15,000 bases of DNA from Eimeria necatrix (taxonomy: Eukaryota > Apicomplexa > Conoidasida > Eucoccidiorida > Eimeriidae): NCBI RefSeq assembly GCF_000499385.1, contig NW_013655146.1, positions 16,003 through 31,002 on the forward strand. Reading direction: 5' to 3'. This document shows positions 1-10,589 of the stretch, in pieces. How positions within the stretch are numbered: position 1 is the stretch's first letter; each line of letters begins with the position of its first letter. Below the pieces are notes generated by a model. That model was given only the letters and a program-made list of their open reading frames with translations. It did no database searches and was not told the origin of the DNA. Position numbers and translations under genes: made by a program.

Positions 1-26
1 GGGTTTAGGTTTTTAAATGTTTGCAG

Positions 27-1220
27 GCGAGTACGCCGTGGCAACGGAATTGGCCGACAAAGGCTTAAACGAAGCGCGTCTAGTTATTCCGCCAGACTGG
101 TGTGTTGAGGGTTTAGGGTTTAGGGTTTAGGGTTTAGGGTTTAGGGTTTAGGGTTTGGGGCTGTGTTGAGAGAAAGGGCTGATATCTAGGGGTTGTACCA
201 ATAGCAGTGAAGACTCGTGGGTTGAAGGTTTGGAAGGCGCAAAGCAGCTGCAAAACCCTACATCTAAACCCTTTTTTAGGGTTTAGGGTTTAGTGTTTAG
301 GGTTTTGCACAGGCTGCTGGAGGGCATCAACGTGGTGACCCTGCTGGATGTGTTCGGGGGCCGCGGTGACGGCGCCTTCATTAGAGAAGTAAACCCTAAA
401 CCCTAAAACGTGGTTTTAAACCCTAGTTCCTAAACCCTAAACCCTAGACGCGGTCGCGCATCGTAGAGCGTGTGCAGACCGCTTCTACCCAAAGCCTAAT
501 CCCTAGGGTTTACACTTCGAGCCCTGAAGCCAAAACCCTAGTCTGAAAATTAAAACCCTAAACCCTAAACCCTAAACCCTAAACCCTAAACCCTAATTTG
601 AAACTTGAAACCCTAAACCCTAGACCTTAACCCTGGCGCGAAGTGCAGCAGCTAGAACTGAGGGTTTAGGGCTTGCACTTCCATTTTTTTCGGCGGTTTG
701 AGAATTCTTTTTAATTCTTTTTAATTTAATTAATTTAATTAAATTAATTTAATTTAATTAATTTAATTTAATTTAATTTAATTAATTTAATTTAATTAAT
801 TTAATTAATTTAATTTAATTTGTTTTTTATTTCAATCAGGAACTGCTCGAAGAGCTCTCGGCGGCGGCGGGCGCGGGGGCCCCCTGGAGAGCAGCAGCAG
901 CACTGGTGGTTTTGCTGCTGCTGTTTTTGCTGCTGCTGTTTGTGAGTTTTTGCAGCAGCAAAAAGGGGGAAAAAAGTGGCATTTGCTGCAGCAAAGGAGG
1001 CCCCATGAATGGGGCTTTTGCTGCAGCGCATGCAGCAGCAAAAGGGGATTTTAAAACCCTTTTTTTTTCGTTTTTGCTGCAGATTTTCGCAAAAGCAGCA
1101 ACTCGCAAACGCTGCAAGCAGCAGCTGCTGCAGGCCCTCGCCAAAGTCGCAGAGCCCCAGGACTTCGCGAGCCCCAGAGCCTCCCCGCGGCACTCCCCCC
1201 ACCTAGGGTTTAGGGTTTAG
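27..1220 (+). CDS. Unnamed protein, 3' part of a split gene, 5' end outside window
   Basis: Four exons keep phase into 128 residues and a stop: 27-99, 313-388, 840-941, 1083-1220. Splice sites are TGTTTGCAG, G^GTGTGT, TTTTGCACAG, GAA^GTAAACCC, TTTCAATCAG, GTGAGT and TTGCTGCAG. The protein reads EYAVATELADKGLNEARLVI, PPDW, LLEGINVVTLLDVFGGRGDG, AFIRE, ELLEELSAAAGAGAPWRA, a Leu/Val-rich stretch, then IFAKAATRKRCKQQLLQALA and a Pro/Ser-rich end. The TAG stop lies inside the telomere-like array. The Leu stretch could be a membrane segment or just a CTG tract; a donor at GTGGTT (906) would remove it in phase. No family recognised. Confidence 0.6.
100..312. repeat. Intron with telomere-like arrays in both orientations
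   Basis: AGGGTTT units run from 109 to about 160. At 263-289 CTAAACCC is followed by a T run and then AGGGTTTAG, a short inverted pair. The unique islet between (about 161-260) shows no open frame worth calling. Confidence 0.85.
389..839. repeat. Intron with AAACCCT arrays and an ATTTAATT tract
   Basis: AAACCCT units, many degenerate, occupy 391-448 and 553-632. From about 706 to 820 the DNA is almost pure A/T built from TTTAATTAA-type units, leading into TTTCAATCAG. Unique islets at 449-500 and 628-668 carry no supported exon. Confidence 0.85.
942..1082 (+). repeat. CAG/CTG-rich intron of the left-hand plus-strand gene
   Basis: Begins with a GTGAGT donor and ends TTTTTGCTGCAG. It contains scattered TGCAGCAGCA and GCAGCAGCAAAA elements. 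The frame stays open through it, so retention would give a longer protein. Confidence 0.5.
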
Positions 1221-1403
1221 GGTTTAGGGTTTAGGGTTTAGGGTTTGGGGTTTGGGGGTTCATTCCGCGTCCCTAGGGTTTGAGGTGTAGGGTTTGGGGG
1301 TGGGCGCTCATTCCTCGCCCTAGGGTTTAGGGTTTGGGGTTTGGGCGCTGGTTCCTCGCCCTAGGGTTTAGGGTTTAGGGTTTAGGGTTTGGGGTTTGGG
1401 CTT
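1203..1403. repeat. AGGGTTT array between two convergent genes, with decayed copies of a coding end
   Basis: Pure AGGGTTT at 1203-1250 becomes GGGTTTGGG variants carrying short inserts at about 1259, 1307 and 1349 that resemble the stop-codon end of the coiled-coil gene (1403-1420). The plus-strand gene's stop is inside the array. Confidence 0.85.
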
Positions 1404-3465
1404 TCACTCCTCGCCCTCCATCTCTGTGGCGAGGTCTTCTTCCTCTGCTTCTTCTTTTTCTGAAGAATTAAAAAGATTTAAATTTAATTCCATTTTAGAG
1501 AAGTGCAGTTTCTCCCACCGAGCTCTTCCGTGGCTTCCTTTCCAGGCCCCTGAGTGCGTTTTGATTGAATTAAATTGGAAAATGAATTAAAATAAAATAA
1601 TTAAATTTAAAAGTGAAATAATAACATTTAGAAAGAAACATTTCAGCACTTCTCTTTCAATCAGATTCCTCTCGCGAGTCTTCAGCTGCGTCAGCTTGTT
1701 CGCCAGGATGTCAAGTTCTTTCGACTTCTCGCGGAGATCTGCATTTGAAATTAAAACTCAATTTTAAAACTAATTTTATTTTATAAATTAGTTTTATTTT
1801 ATTATTTTAATTTAATTTTCAGTTTCTAATTTGCGGCTGCGGCACCTGCGTTGGCGAAGGTCGCCTCGAGTTCCATTTGGCGGTTCCCGGATTTTGCAAG
1901 TTCGCGCGCAGTGCTCTTGAGTCTGAATTCGGAGAAAATGGAATAAAATTGCATCAAAAATGAAGAAATTGAATTAATTTGAATTAAAAAATTGAATTAA
2001 TTTGAATTTTATTTATTTTGGAGGAAAAGAAAAAGCCTTTTCACTTGTTCGTCAGTTCGTTTCGCTCCTTTTTCCGCTTCTCGATCGCCGACTCGGTCTC
2101 GCGGATTTCCTCGCGAATTTGCTGAAACCCGCGGCATTTTTCGCAGTTTGAGGAAAAAAAGAATAAAATTGAAAGTCAAAAACAGAAAACTTTCAAAATT
2201 CCGCAAATTTAATTCAATTACTTCGAGAGTTGTTCCCGCAATCTCGCCGAGTTTCCGCAATTCATACTCGCGCACAGCTTTCATGGCCGGGCTGGAATGG
2301 TCGCCGATCTGGGCCAGAGTCGTTTCTGCAATCTCCGCAGCCTGGGCTCAAAAGAAGTATTTTTTGCAAAAGTTTATTTCAGAAAAGTTTAAAAACATTT
2401 TAAAAGAAAGAAAAAAGCTTTAATTCAACTTTTCAGCTTTTTCGCGAACCTCCAGCGTTTGCGACTGAGTCACCGGGGGGGGCTCCATGAAGATCAGGGG
2501 GGCCGCGAGGTCCGGCAGCATTCCCCCGACTGGAAAGCAATTCAGTTTGCAAAAGAATAAAATAAAATAAAAAATAAATAAAATAAATAATAAAATAATA
2601 ATAAAAGAAATGAATTCAATTTCAAATTCAATTCGAATTCAAATTCAACTTCGACTCTCACGCGCGCCCGCCTGTCCCGTCGCCGCGCGGGGGGCTGCAG
2701 CGAAAAGTTGAATTTTTCAAACTTGAATTTTTCAAGTTTTGCAAACAACACCTTGGAGCGCTGCAGCTCCTTTGTTGGTTTCCAGAAGTCCTAAAAAGCA
2801 AAATTAATTCAAAAAGGGGCACAAAGTGCAAAAAAAACAAACAAAAAACCTTCTTCTTTCATGAATTTCAACTCCTCTTCGAGTTTCTCCTTCAGCTCCT
2901 TCGTCTGCTGGATCTTCCGGTCAAGCAGCTTCTGCATGGACTCCAGCTTTCCAGTTTTTTCTTTTCAATTCGAAGTTCAGAAAACACTAAAAGGGAGTTT
3001 TCATTTTTTTGCAGAAGCAGCAGCAGCTCACCGACGTCCACTGCCGGTATTTCGGGGGTTTCTGCTGCTGCCGGAGCAGCAGCAGCAGCAGCAGCAGCAG
3101 GACCTCCCAAACCCGCAGCAAGTGGAAACTGCTGCTGCTGCTGCACTAAAGGGCCAAGAGCTCCACTTAAAGCTCCTGCGGCGATTTGTGAAAAAAACTT
3201 TTCGCGAATTTGCAGTCTGGAGGCGCTGCTGCTGCGGGCGCAGAAGCAGCAAAAGGCAGCTGCTGCTGCTGCTGCTGCTGCTGCTCCTCTCATTGCTTTC
3301 TGTCAGTAATGCACTTTTGAAAAAGAATTCGAAAAGTCTTTTTATTTTTAAATTCAAAAACGAGAAATTCACCCCCGAAGATCCATGATCGCGCTTGTTC
3401 AGAAGTGGCGCAGTGCTGCTGCTCGGGTGTATGTGCAGCTCGCAGCTCCCGCTGCGCTGCTTGTT
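1404..3465 (-). CDS. Unnamed coiled-coil protein with acidic C-terminus, 3' part of a split gene
   Basis: Eleven exons join without a phase break into 304 residues and TGA: 3373-3465, 3032-3175, 2850-2960, 2752-2790, 2450-2529, 2222-2341, 2045-2121, 1846-1922, 1650-1738, 1519-1549, 1404-1459. After an Ala/Gly/Gln-rich part come charged helices with heptad spacing: LESMQKLLDRKIQQTKELKE, then MLPDLAAPLIFMEPPPVTQS, KAVREYELRKLGEIAGTTLE, QIREEIRETESAIEKRKKER, KSKELDILANKLTQLKTRER, and an acidic tail EKEEAEEEDLATEMEGEE. I do not recognise a family; a structural or cytoskeletal coiled coil is only a guess. The introns are short and AT-rich, unlike those of CAND1. The two most upstream exons and the donor at 2449 are less certain. 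The start codon is not identified and may lie in 3466-4166. Confidence 0.72.
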
Positions 3466-4166
3466 CTGAAACTCTGGTTAGTTATTCTCAATCAGATTAA
3501 TTAAAACTCTTTTTAATTATGTTCGATCAAATTCATTTAATAAAAAGAATTCTATTTCATCATTTTCTGAAGCAGCTTCGATGCTATCCGCCTCCTGCAC
3601 CCTAGACCGAAACCCGAACGCCTAGTTCCTGATGCCTCGCAGCAAAAACTACCCCAAACCCTAAACCCTAAACCCTAAACCCTAAACCCTAAACCCTAGC
3701 TTTCTGCGTCGGTTTCAGCCCATCGAAGTGGAAAAAGGGAAAAACGCAGACTCTCTGTGTATGTACACCTTGGAAATCTTTGTTCACTTATTTCAATTAA
3801 TATATTTACATTTAAAATATGCATATTTACAAATATATATTTGCAAATAAATATTTGCAAATATGAACATTTCATATATTTGTAAATATTCATATTTATT
3901 GCGCATAAAGCCTGCGGATTTTCAAACTTGAAACCTTTTGTGAGGGTTTAGGGTTTAGGGTTTAGGGTTTATAGTGCCTCATCTATACACGGTGATGATT
4001 CATCAAAAACCCTAAACCCTAAACCCTAAACCCCAAACCCTAAACCCTCACGCAGCAAGGCGCTGAAACGCAGCCGCCCCGAGCCTCGAATGGCAGCCCT
4101 AAACCCTAAACCCTTGCCCCGACCCTAAACCCTAAACCCTAAACCCTAAACCCTAAACCCTAAACC
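3466..4166. other. Interval between the coiled-coil gene and CAND1, no supported exon
   Basis: Contains AAACCCT arrays at 3653-3699, 4006-4049 and 4099-4166, an AGGGTTT array at 3943-3971, an AT-rich inverted repeat at 3822-3890, and GC-richer islets at 3575-3650, 3700-3770 and 4050-4098. The islets may hold the 5' exons of the coiled-coil gene or the CAND1 3' UTR. A minus-strand stretch at 3560-3604 (EADSIEAASENDEIEF) is open but has no GT donor before its stop. Confidence 0.6.
3822..3890. repeat. AT-rich inverted repeat with palindromic core
   Basis: Arms CATATTTACAAATATA (3822-3837) and TATATTTGTAAATATT (3875-3890) are inverted copies with one mismatch. Between them ATTTGCAAAT, itself a palindrome, occurs twice. 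Confidence 0.7.
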
Positions 4167-4309
4167 CTAGTTTTCGGCTGGCTCTGAATTATACTTCTCA
4201 AGAGCCTCTTGAATTGGCAAAACAGAAATGCCTTCTGCTTCCATGCTGTCTGCGAGCTGCTGCAGCGACCTGCGAATACACCCCAGCGCCTCAGCAGCCT
4301 GGGGGCCCT

Positions 4310-4369
<60 letters not shown>

Positions 4370-4431
4370 AGCGCACGATCTGCAGCAGCCGCTGCCGGGC
4401 CTTTTCCAGCGGCGGCCCCAGTTTGGGCAAT
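4167..4431 (-). CDS. CAND1: CAND1 exon 22 of window, C-terminus
   Basis: Completes the Glu codon, then LPKLGPPLEKARQRLLQIV, matching CAND1 'LDRLVEPLRATCTTKV', a run of about 20 Ala, and a helical C-terminus with IRRSLQQLADSMEAEG and QEALEKYNSEPAEN before TAG. The 3' splice site is TTGCTGCTTCCAG. The stop codon abuts a telomere-like array that would form the start of the 3' UTR. Confidence 0.92.
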
Positions 4432-5079
4432 CTGGAAGCAGCAAAACAAATAAAGAAAATATTTAATTATTTTTATTTTAATTATTTTTATTTTAATTAT
4501 TTTAATTATTTTAATTATTTTAATTATTTTAATTATTTAAATTTAATTATTTTTAGTTTATTTTTATTATTGTTCTAATTAATTCACTTACTTTAATTAA
4601 TTGATTTATTTATTTTCTTTCTTTGCATTTTCGCTTTAAGCGAATAATTACATAATTAATTAATTAATTAATTAATTAATTAATTACATAATTAATTAAT
4701 TAATTAATTAATTAATTAAGTAATTAATTAAATGAAATTAATTAATGAATAATTAATTAATTAATTAATTAATTAATTAATTAATTAATTAATTAATTAA
4801 TTAATTAATTAATTACATAATTAATTAATTAATTAATTAATTAATTAATTAAGTAATTAATTAAATGAAATTAATTAATGAATAATTAATTAATTAATTA
4901 ATTAATTATGTAATTAATTAATTAATTAACTTACTCCAGCAGCAAGTCTGCGTGTGGCCAAAGAGTCAAGTGTTGGGAAATGACTTTCATCATTTCTCCT
5001 TCTGCAAAAATAATTTCTTCATTTCTTTCCGACAAACTCAACTCTATTGCTTTCACCAACATTGCCAGAGGCACTGGAC

Positions 5080-5143
<64 letters not shown>

Positions 5144-6628
5144 GGGTGCTGCTGCTGCTGCTGCTGCTGCGGGTGCTGCTGCTGCTGCTGCTGTTGGTGC
5201 TGCTATTGGTGCTGCTGCTGTTGCTGGTGCTGCTGTTGCTGCAGCTGCTGCATCTGCTTCTGCTGCTGCCGCGAAGGGCCCTGCTGCTGCTGCTGCTGCA
5301 GCAGCAGCAGCAGCAGCAGCAGCAATTTGGGCGAGAGCAGCAAATGCTGCTTTCCGCAGCCGCAGCCCTCCGTCGATTTTGTGTTTAAAAGGCCCCACAT
5401 CAACTTGGGTAATTAAATCTTCTCTAATCTGCAAATAAAATAAATAAAATAAATAAAATAAATAAAATAAATAAAATAAATAAAATAAATAAAATAAATT
5501 AAATTAAATTAAATTAAATTAAATTAAATTAAATTAAATTAAGTTAAATTAAATTAAATTAAATTAAATTAAATTAAATTAAATTAAATTAAATCAAATT
5601 AAATTAAAATAGATTAAATTAAATATAAATGTAAGTAGAAATATAAATGTAAATATAAATAAATATAAATATGAATATAAATATAAATATGAATTAAATA
5701 TAAACATAAATTTAATAAATTTATTGTTTTAATAATATTTTGGTTTCTAAATTTATATTATAATTTAAAAAAAAATAAATACTATAATGAAAAAATAACA
5801 AAACTAAAATAAATTAATTTGTTTAAGTGGAAATAAAGGAATTAAGTCTTTTATTTTTAATTAATTTGCTGTTGAAATAATAATTATTAATTAAATTAAT
5901 TAATTAATTAATTAAATGAACTATTAATTAATTAATTAATTAATTAATTAACAAATAATTAAATAAAGTAGTTAAATTAATTTAAAAAGAGCTGAGCAAA
6001 AGAAATAAATAATTGAATAAAATAATTATGTGGAACAATTAAATAGCTTCTTAAACAATAAAAAAACATAATCCACATTTACACTTAACCCTAAACCCTA
6101 AACCCTAAACCCTAAACCCTAAACCCTAAACCCTACACACCAAACCCTAAACGCTAAACCACAAACCCCGAATACCCAAACCGCAAACCCTGAAATGCCC
6201 CCAAACCCTAAACCCTAAACCCTAAACCCTAAACCCTAAACCCTAAACCCTAAACTCTAAACCCTACTTCTAAAGCCTGCAGCAAATGAGCTGCGAGGGT
6301 TTCTGTTTCTGCCGGAAGTCCCCAAAGTGCGCTGAGGGTTGAGGTGTACATACACCCCAGAGTCGTGACAGCCAGCCGGCGGACCTGCAGAAATTTGAAA
6401 TAAAAAAATAAAATAAATAATTAAATTTAATTCATTTATTTTAAATTTAATTTAAATGAAATTCATTTTCAATTAAGCCCCATTTCTTCTGCATGCGGCT
6501 CCCACAAAGAATGCTGCTGCTGCAACACAGCAGCAGCAGCAGCAGCAGCAGCAGCAAAAGCACCAGCGGCAGCAGCAGCCCTTAAATCAGCAGCAGCACC
6601 GCTAAGCTCTTGCAGTCAACGTAGAGAA

Positions 6629-6663
<35 letters not shown>

Positions 6664-6699
6664 TGCAGAACGAGACCAGCACTAGCAGCAACAGCAGCA

Positions 6700-6753
<54 letters not shown>

Positions 6754-7195
6754 CCCGCAGGTCTTCAGCAGTGAGGCAGGCCAGAAATCCGTTTTTTAAA
6801 CTTTTGTTAAATTTGACATTTCGAGCAGCTCCTTCCCTTAACACAAAACAAATAAAGGTGTTTTGAGTTTCTTTTTTGCTGCAAACCCTAAACCCTAAAC
6901 CCTAAACCCTAAACCCTAAACCCTATACCCTCATACCTCACGACTGAGAGTCCCGTGAGCCTCTCCTCGGGTGTAGCTCCATTTAACAGGCCGCGGACAG
7001 CTTCGCAGATGCAGCAGCAGCTGCTGCTGCTGCAGCTGCTGCTGCTGCTGCTGCTGCTGCTGCAGCAGCAGGGGAAGCAAAGCTGCAAATGCACTAAGGC
7101 CTCCGCCAGCAGAGTTCTCTCGCCTTCACTTTTGCTGCCAGACAAGCAGCAAAATGTTTGGACCAGCTGAACCACAGAGACACAAACTGCTGCAG

Positions 7196-7234
<39 letters not shown>

Positions 7235-7352
7235 GGGCCTCTGCTGCTGTTGCTGCAATTGTGTTGCTGCTGCTGTTGTCGGCGCTGCCACTGCCACCAG
7301 ATGCACAAAATAGGCAAGAATATTTCCAAGACACCTCCGATACCGCAATCAG

Positions 7353-7396
<44 letters not shown>

Positions 7397-7692
7397 GCTG
7401 CAGCAGCAGCAACAGCAACAGCACCAGCAGCAGCCACGTGCAACGGGAATTCCTACCTGAGGGATCCATTCTTTAAGAGCTACTGCCGAGTATCCAGGAG
7501 GCAGCTGCATCTGCTGCTTCTGCTGCTGCTGCTGCAGCAGCAGCAGCAGCAGCTGATGGTGCTGTTGCTGCTGCTGCAGCTGCTGCTGCTGCTGTGCATC
7601 TGGTGCATGCAGCAGCAAACAACCGTGCAATACAGTAACCAGCAGCTGCTCCTCAGACCTTTGCTGCTTTTTGGCAGCTTTGGCGGCGACGA

Positions 7693-7724
<32 letters not shown>

Positions 7725-7897
7725 TGCTGCTGCAGGGCAGCAGCAGCAGCAGCAGCTTGCTCCTGGCTGTGATGAGCAGCAACCTGCGCCTCTGCTGCTT
7801 CTGCCTGCAGCACTTTTTCGTGCTGCTCCTTCAGCAGCAGCAGCAGCTGCGGCAGGCAGCTGGCCAGATTCCCCGCAACAATGCTGCTTGCTGCTGC

Positions 7898-7928
<31 letters not shown>

Positions 7929-9063
7929 TGCTGCACCTCGCCCAATTCGAGACTCAAGAGACGCAAGCAGCAGGCCAGTCCCTCAGCAGCAACAGCAGCA
8001 GCGGGCGCAAGGCGTAGGCACTCAGCTGCAGCAGCAGCAGCAGCAGCAAACAGCAAGCAGAGCAGCAGCAATAAGCAAGCAGCAGCAGCAGCGAGCAGCA
8101 GCAGCAGCAAGCAGCAGCAGCGCAGCTAGAACAGCAAATAACCAGCACGCAGCAGCAGCAGCAGCAACAGCAGCAATCAGCATGCAACAGCAGCCGCAGT
8201 GGAGACAGCAACACCTTGTGCAGCAGCAGCAGCAAAGTAAAGAGCAGCAGCAGCATCAAAGGCAGCATCAGCAGCAGCAGATATAGATGCAGCAGCAGCA
8301 GCAGATATAGATGCAGCAGCAGCAGCAGCAGCAGCAGCCTACCGAGCGTCAGTGCAAGAAAAGCGCAGCGTAGAAAAGCACTAACTTGCTGCTGCTGCTG
8401 CTGCTGGTTGTTTCTGTCTTTCAGCTGCTGCTGCTGCTGCTGGCATTGCTGCTGCTGCTGTTGCTCGTGCTGCTGTAGCAGCAGCTGCTGCTGCTGCTTC
8501 AGCTCCTGCAGCAAACAGTAGCCGCCAGTTGCTGCTGCTAAGAAGAAAGCACTGTGGAGTTAGGGGTAAATGATTTAGGGTTTAGGGTTTAGGGTTTAGG
8601 GTTTAGGGTTTACATTGAGAAGTTGAGAGGCAGCATCTGTGGGCTGCTGCTGCTGCAGGACAGCAGCAGCAACAATAGCAGCAGCAGCAAGACAATCTTG
8701 TGTTCCCGTCTTCTTCGCTTCCAGTAGGAGTTGCTGCAGCAGCAACGCAAACCCTAAACCCTAAACCCTAAACCCTAAACCCTAAACCCTAAACCTTAAA
8801 TCCTAAACTCTGACAACGCGGCGTCCCACTGAACCCGAGCCTTCAAACCCGAAAAGTAAACCCTGAACCCTAAACTCCGAACCCTAAACCCTAAACCCTA
8901 AACCCTAAACCCTAAACCCTAAACCCTACTTCGAGGAGGTTTTCGGTGCAGCAGAGAGAGAGCTGGCGAGCAGCAGCAACAGCAGCAGCTAAAGCTGACA
9001 GCTCAAAGCGGTCCAGGGGCTGCAGGCGGGTGACAGAAAGGGCTAGTGAGAGGCAGCTCTGCA

Positions 9064-9124
<61 letters not shown>

Positions 9125-9220
9125 GGGAGGAGGTCGCGGCTGCAGCAGCTGCAGCAGCAGCAGCAGGGCCGGAAGAGCCGTGCGGTGGTGAGCCTTGAGC
9201 AGTAGCTTGGATGCAGTCCT

Positions 9221-9260
<40 letters not shown>

Positions 9261-9382
9261 TTCTTAGCTCGTTAATGCGAAGGTGAGGCGTAGATAGCAC
9301 AGTCTAAGCTGCTGCTGTGCAGCAGCAGCAGCTGCCGTTGCTGCTGCTGGCGCAGCAGCAGCAGCAGCTGTTGCAGGAGCAA

Positions 9383-9424
<42 letters not shown>

Positions 9425-10026
9425 CACGCTGCTGCAGCAGCTGCTGCTCAAGCTTCCTACTTGCAGACAATCTCCTGCGTCTTCTGCTGCAGCAGCAGCT
9501 CCGGGTGTCTTTCCAGCAGCAGCAGCAAGCAGTTTGCTGCTGCAGCGCGCTGCTGCTGCTGCTGCTCCTGCTGCTGCGCCGCCTCGCCCAGCAGCGCCAC
9601 CAGAGACTCAACTGCTGCTGCTTCTTCAGCAGCAGCAGCAGCAGCAGCAGGATCATTAGCAGCAGCAGCAGCAGGATCATTAGCAGCAGCAGCAGCAGCA
9701 GGAACGAGCTGCAGGGGAGCCGTCGACTCAAGCGCCATCAGCAATGAATCCAACGCTGCAGACACCAAACCCTAAACCCCAAACCCTAAACCCTAAACCC
9801 TAAACCCTAAACCCTAAACCCTAAACCCTAAACCCTAAATCCTCCAAAAGGAACCCCCCAAAACCCGAGCCCCATATCCTTCGTGTTGGACCCTAAAGAA
9901 GAGTGTATCACAAACCTTGGGGTGATAACCCTAAACCCTAAACCCCAAACCCTAAACCCTAAACCCTAAACCCTACCGGCTTTGCGAGAGCCGCTGGCTG
10001 CGAGCCTCTCTATCAAGGACCTCCAC

Positions 10027-10059
<33 letters not shown>

Positions 10060-10546
10060 TTTGCTGCTGCTGCTGGGCAGCGCGCATAGCAGCGCATCAC
10101 CGCTCCTGCAGCAGCGAAATAAACCCCAAAACCTAAACCCTAAACCCTAAACCCTTATTTTCAGAAACCCCAGCCTTCTTCCGCAGCAGCAAGTGCTGCC
10201 TCGTAAACCCTAAACCCTAAACCCTAAACCCTAAACCCTAAACCCTTCCTCGGCCCTTTGGCTGTCACGCGCTGCGCTCTCCCCAGTGCTCGTTCCTGCA
10301 GCAGGGCTAGGGTTTAGGGTTTAGGGTTTAGGGTTTACCGAAGTTTAGAATTTAGGGTTTAGGGTTTAGGGTTTACCGAAGAGGTAAATGGCAGCCTCCC
10401 TAATAGTCCCCTCGGAGTCCCTCATTTGTGCTGCTGCGATCTCGAGAATGTCAGCAGCAGAAACAGCAGCAGCAGCAGCATCAGCAGCAGCAGCAGCAGG
10501 ACCTGCAGCAGCTTCCCCCCACACTCCGGCGTGGACGCTGCAGCAG

Positions 10547-10589
<43 letters not shown>

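Noticed and set aside
2542..2790. Dynein-like DFWKPTKELQ frame
   Set aside because: That frame breaks the splice phase; the frame LLETNKGAAALQ joins both neighbouring exons.
3560..3604. Exon reading EADSIEAASENDEIEF on the minus strand
   Set aside because: No GT donor occurs before its in-frame stop, and it cannot join the next coiled-coil exon in phase.
3757..3770. TGTATGTACACCT shared with exon 20 on the other strand
   Set aside because: A 13-base match between strands in 15 kb is expected by chance about once or more.
3984..4066. Box C/D snoRNA (GTGATGA ... CTGA)
   Set aside because: The space between the boxes is an AAACCCT array, with no stem and no second box pair.
4952..5416. Plus-strand poly-Cys and poly-Ala frames
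   Set aside because: They are antisense to the TIP120-domain exon, which carries the conserved GPFKH block.
6602..6754. Poly-Leu extension of exon 19
   Set aside because: Splicing at GTACTG gives an ungapped CAND1 match (EDLR-VRRLAV), so the CTG tract is intron.
6660..6755. CRISPR-like array in the CAG tracts
   Set aside because: These are uninterrupted triplet repeats without spacers, in a eukaryotic setting.
7154..8017. Long plus-strand open frame of Leu, Cys and Ala runs
   Set aside because: It is the antisense shadow of CAND1 exons 17 and 18 and of CTG tracts, with no conserved segment.
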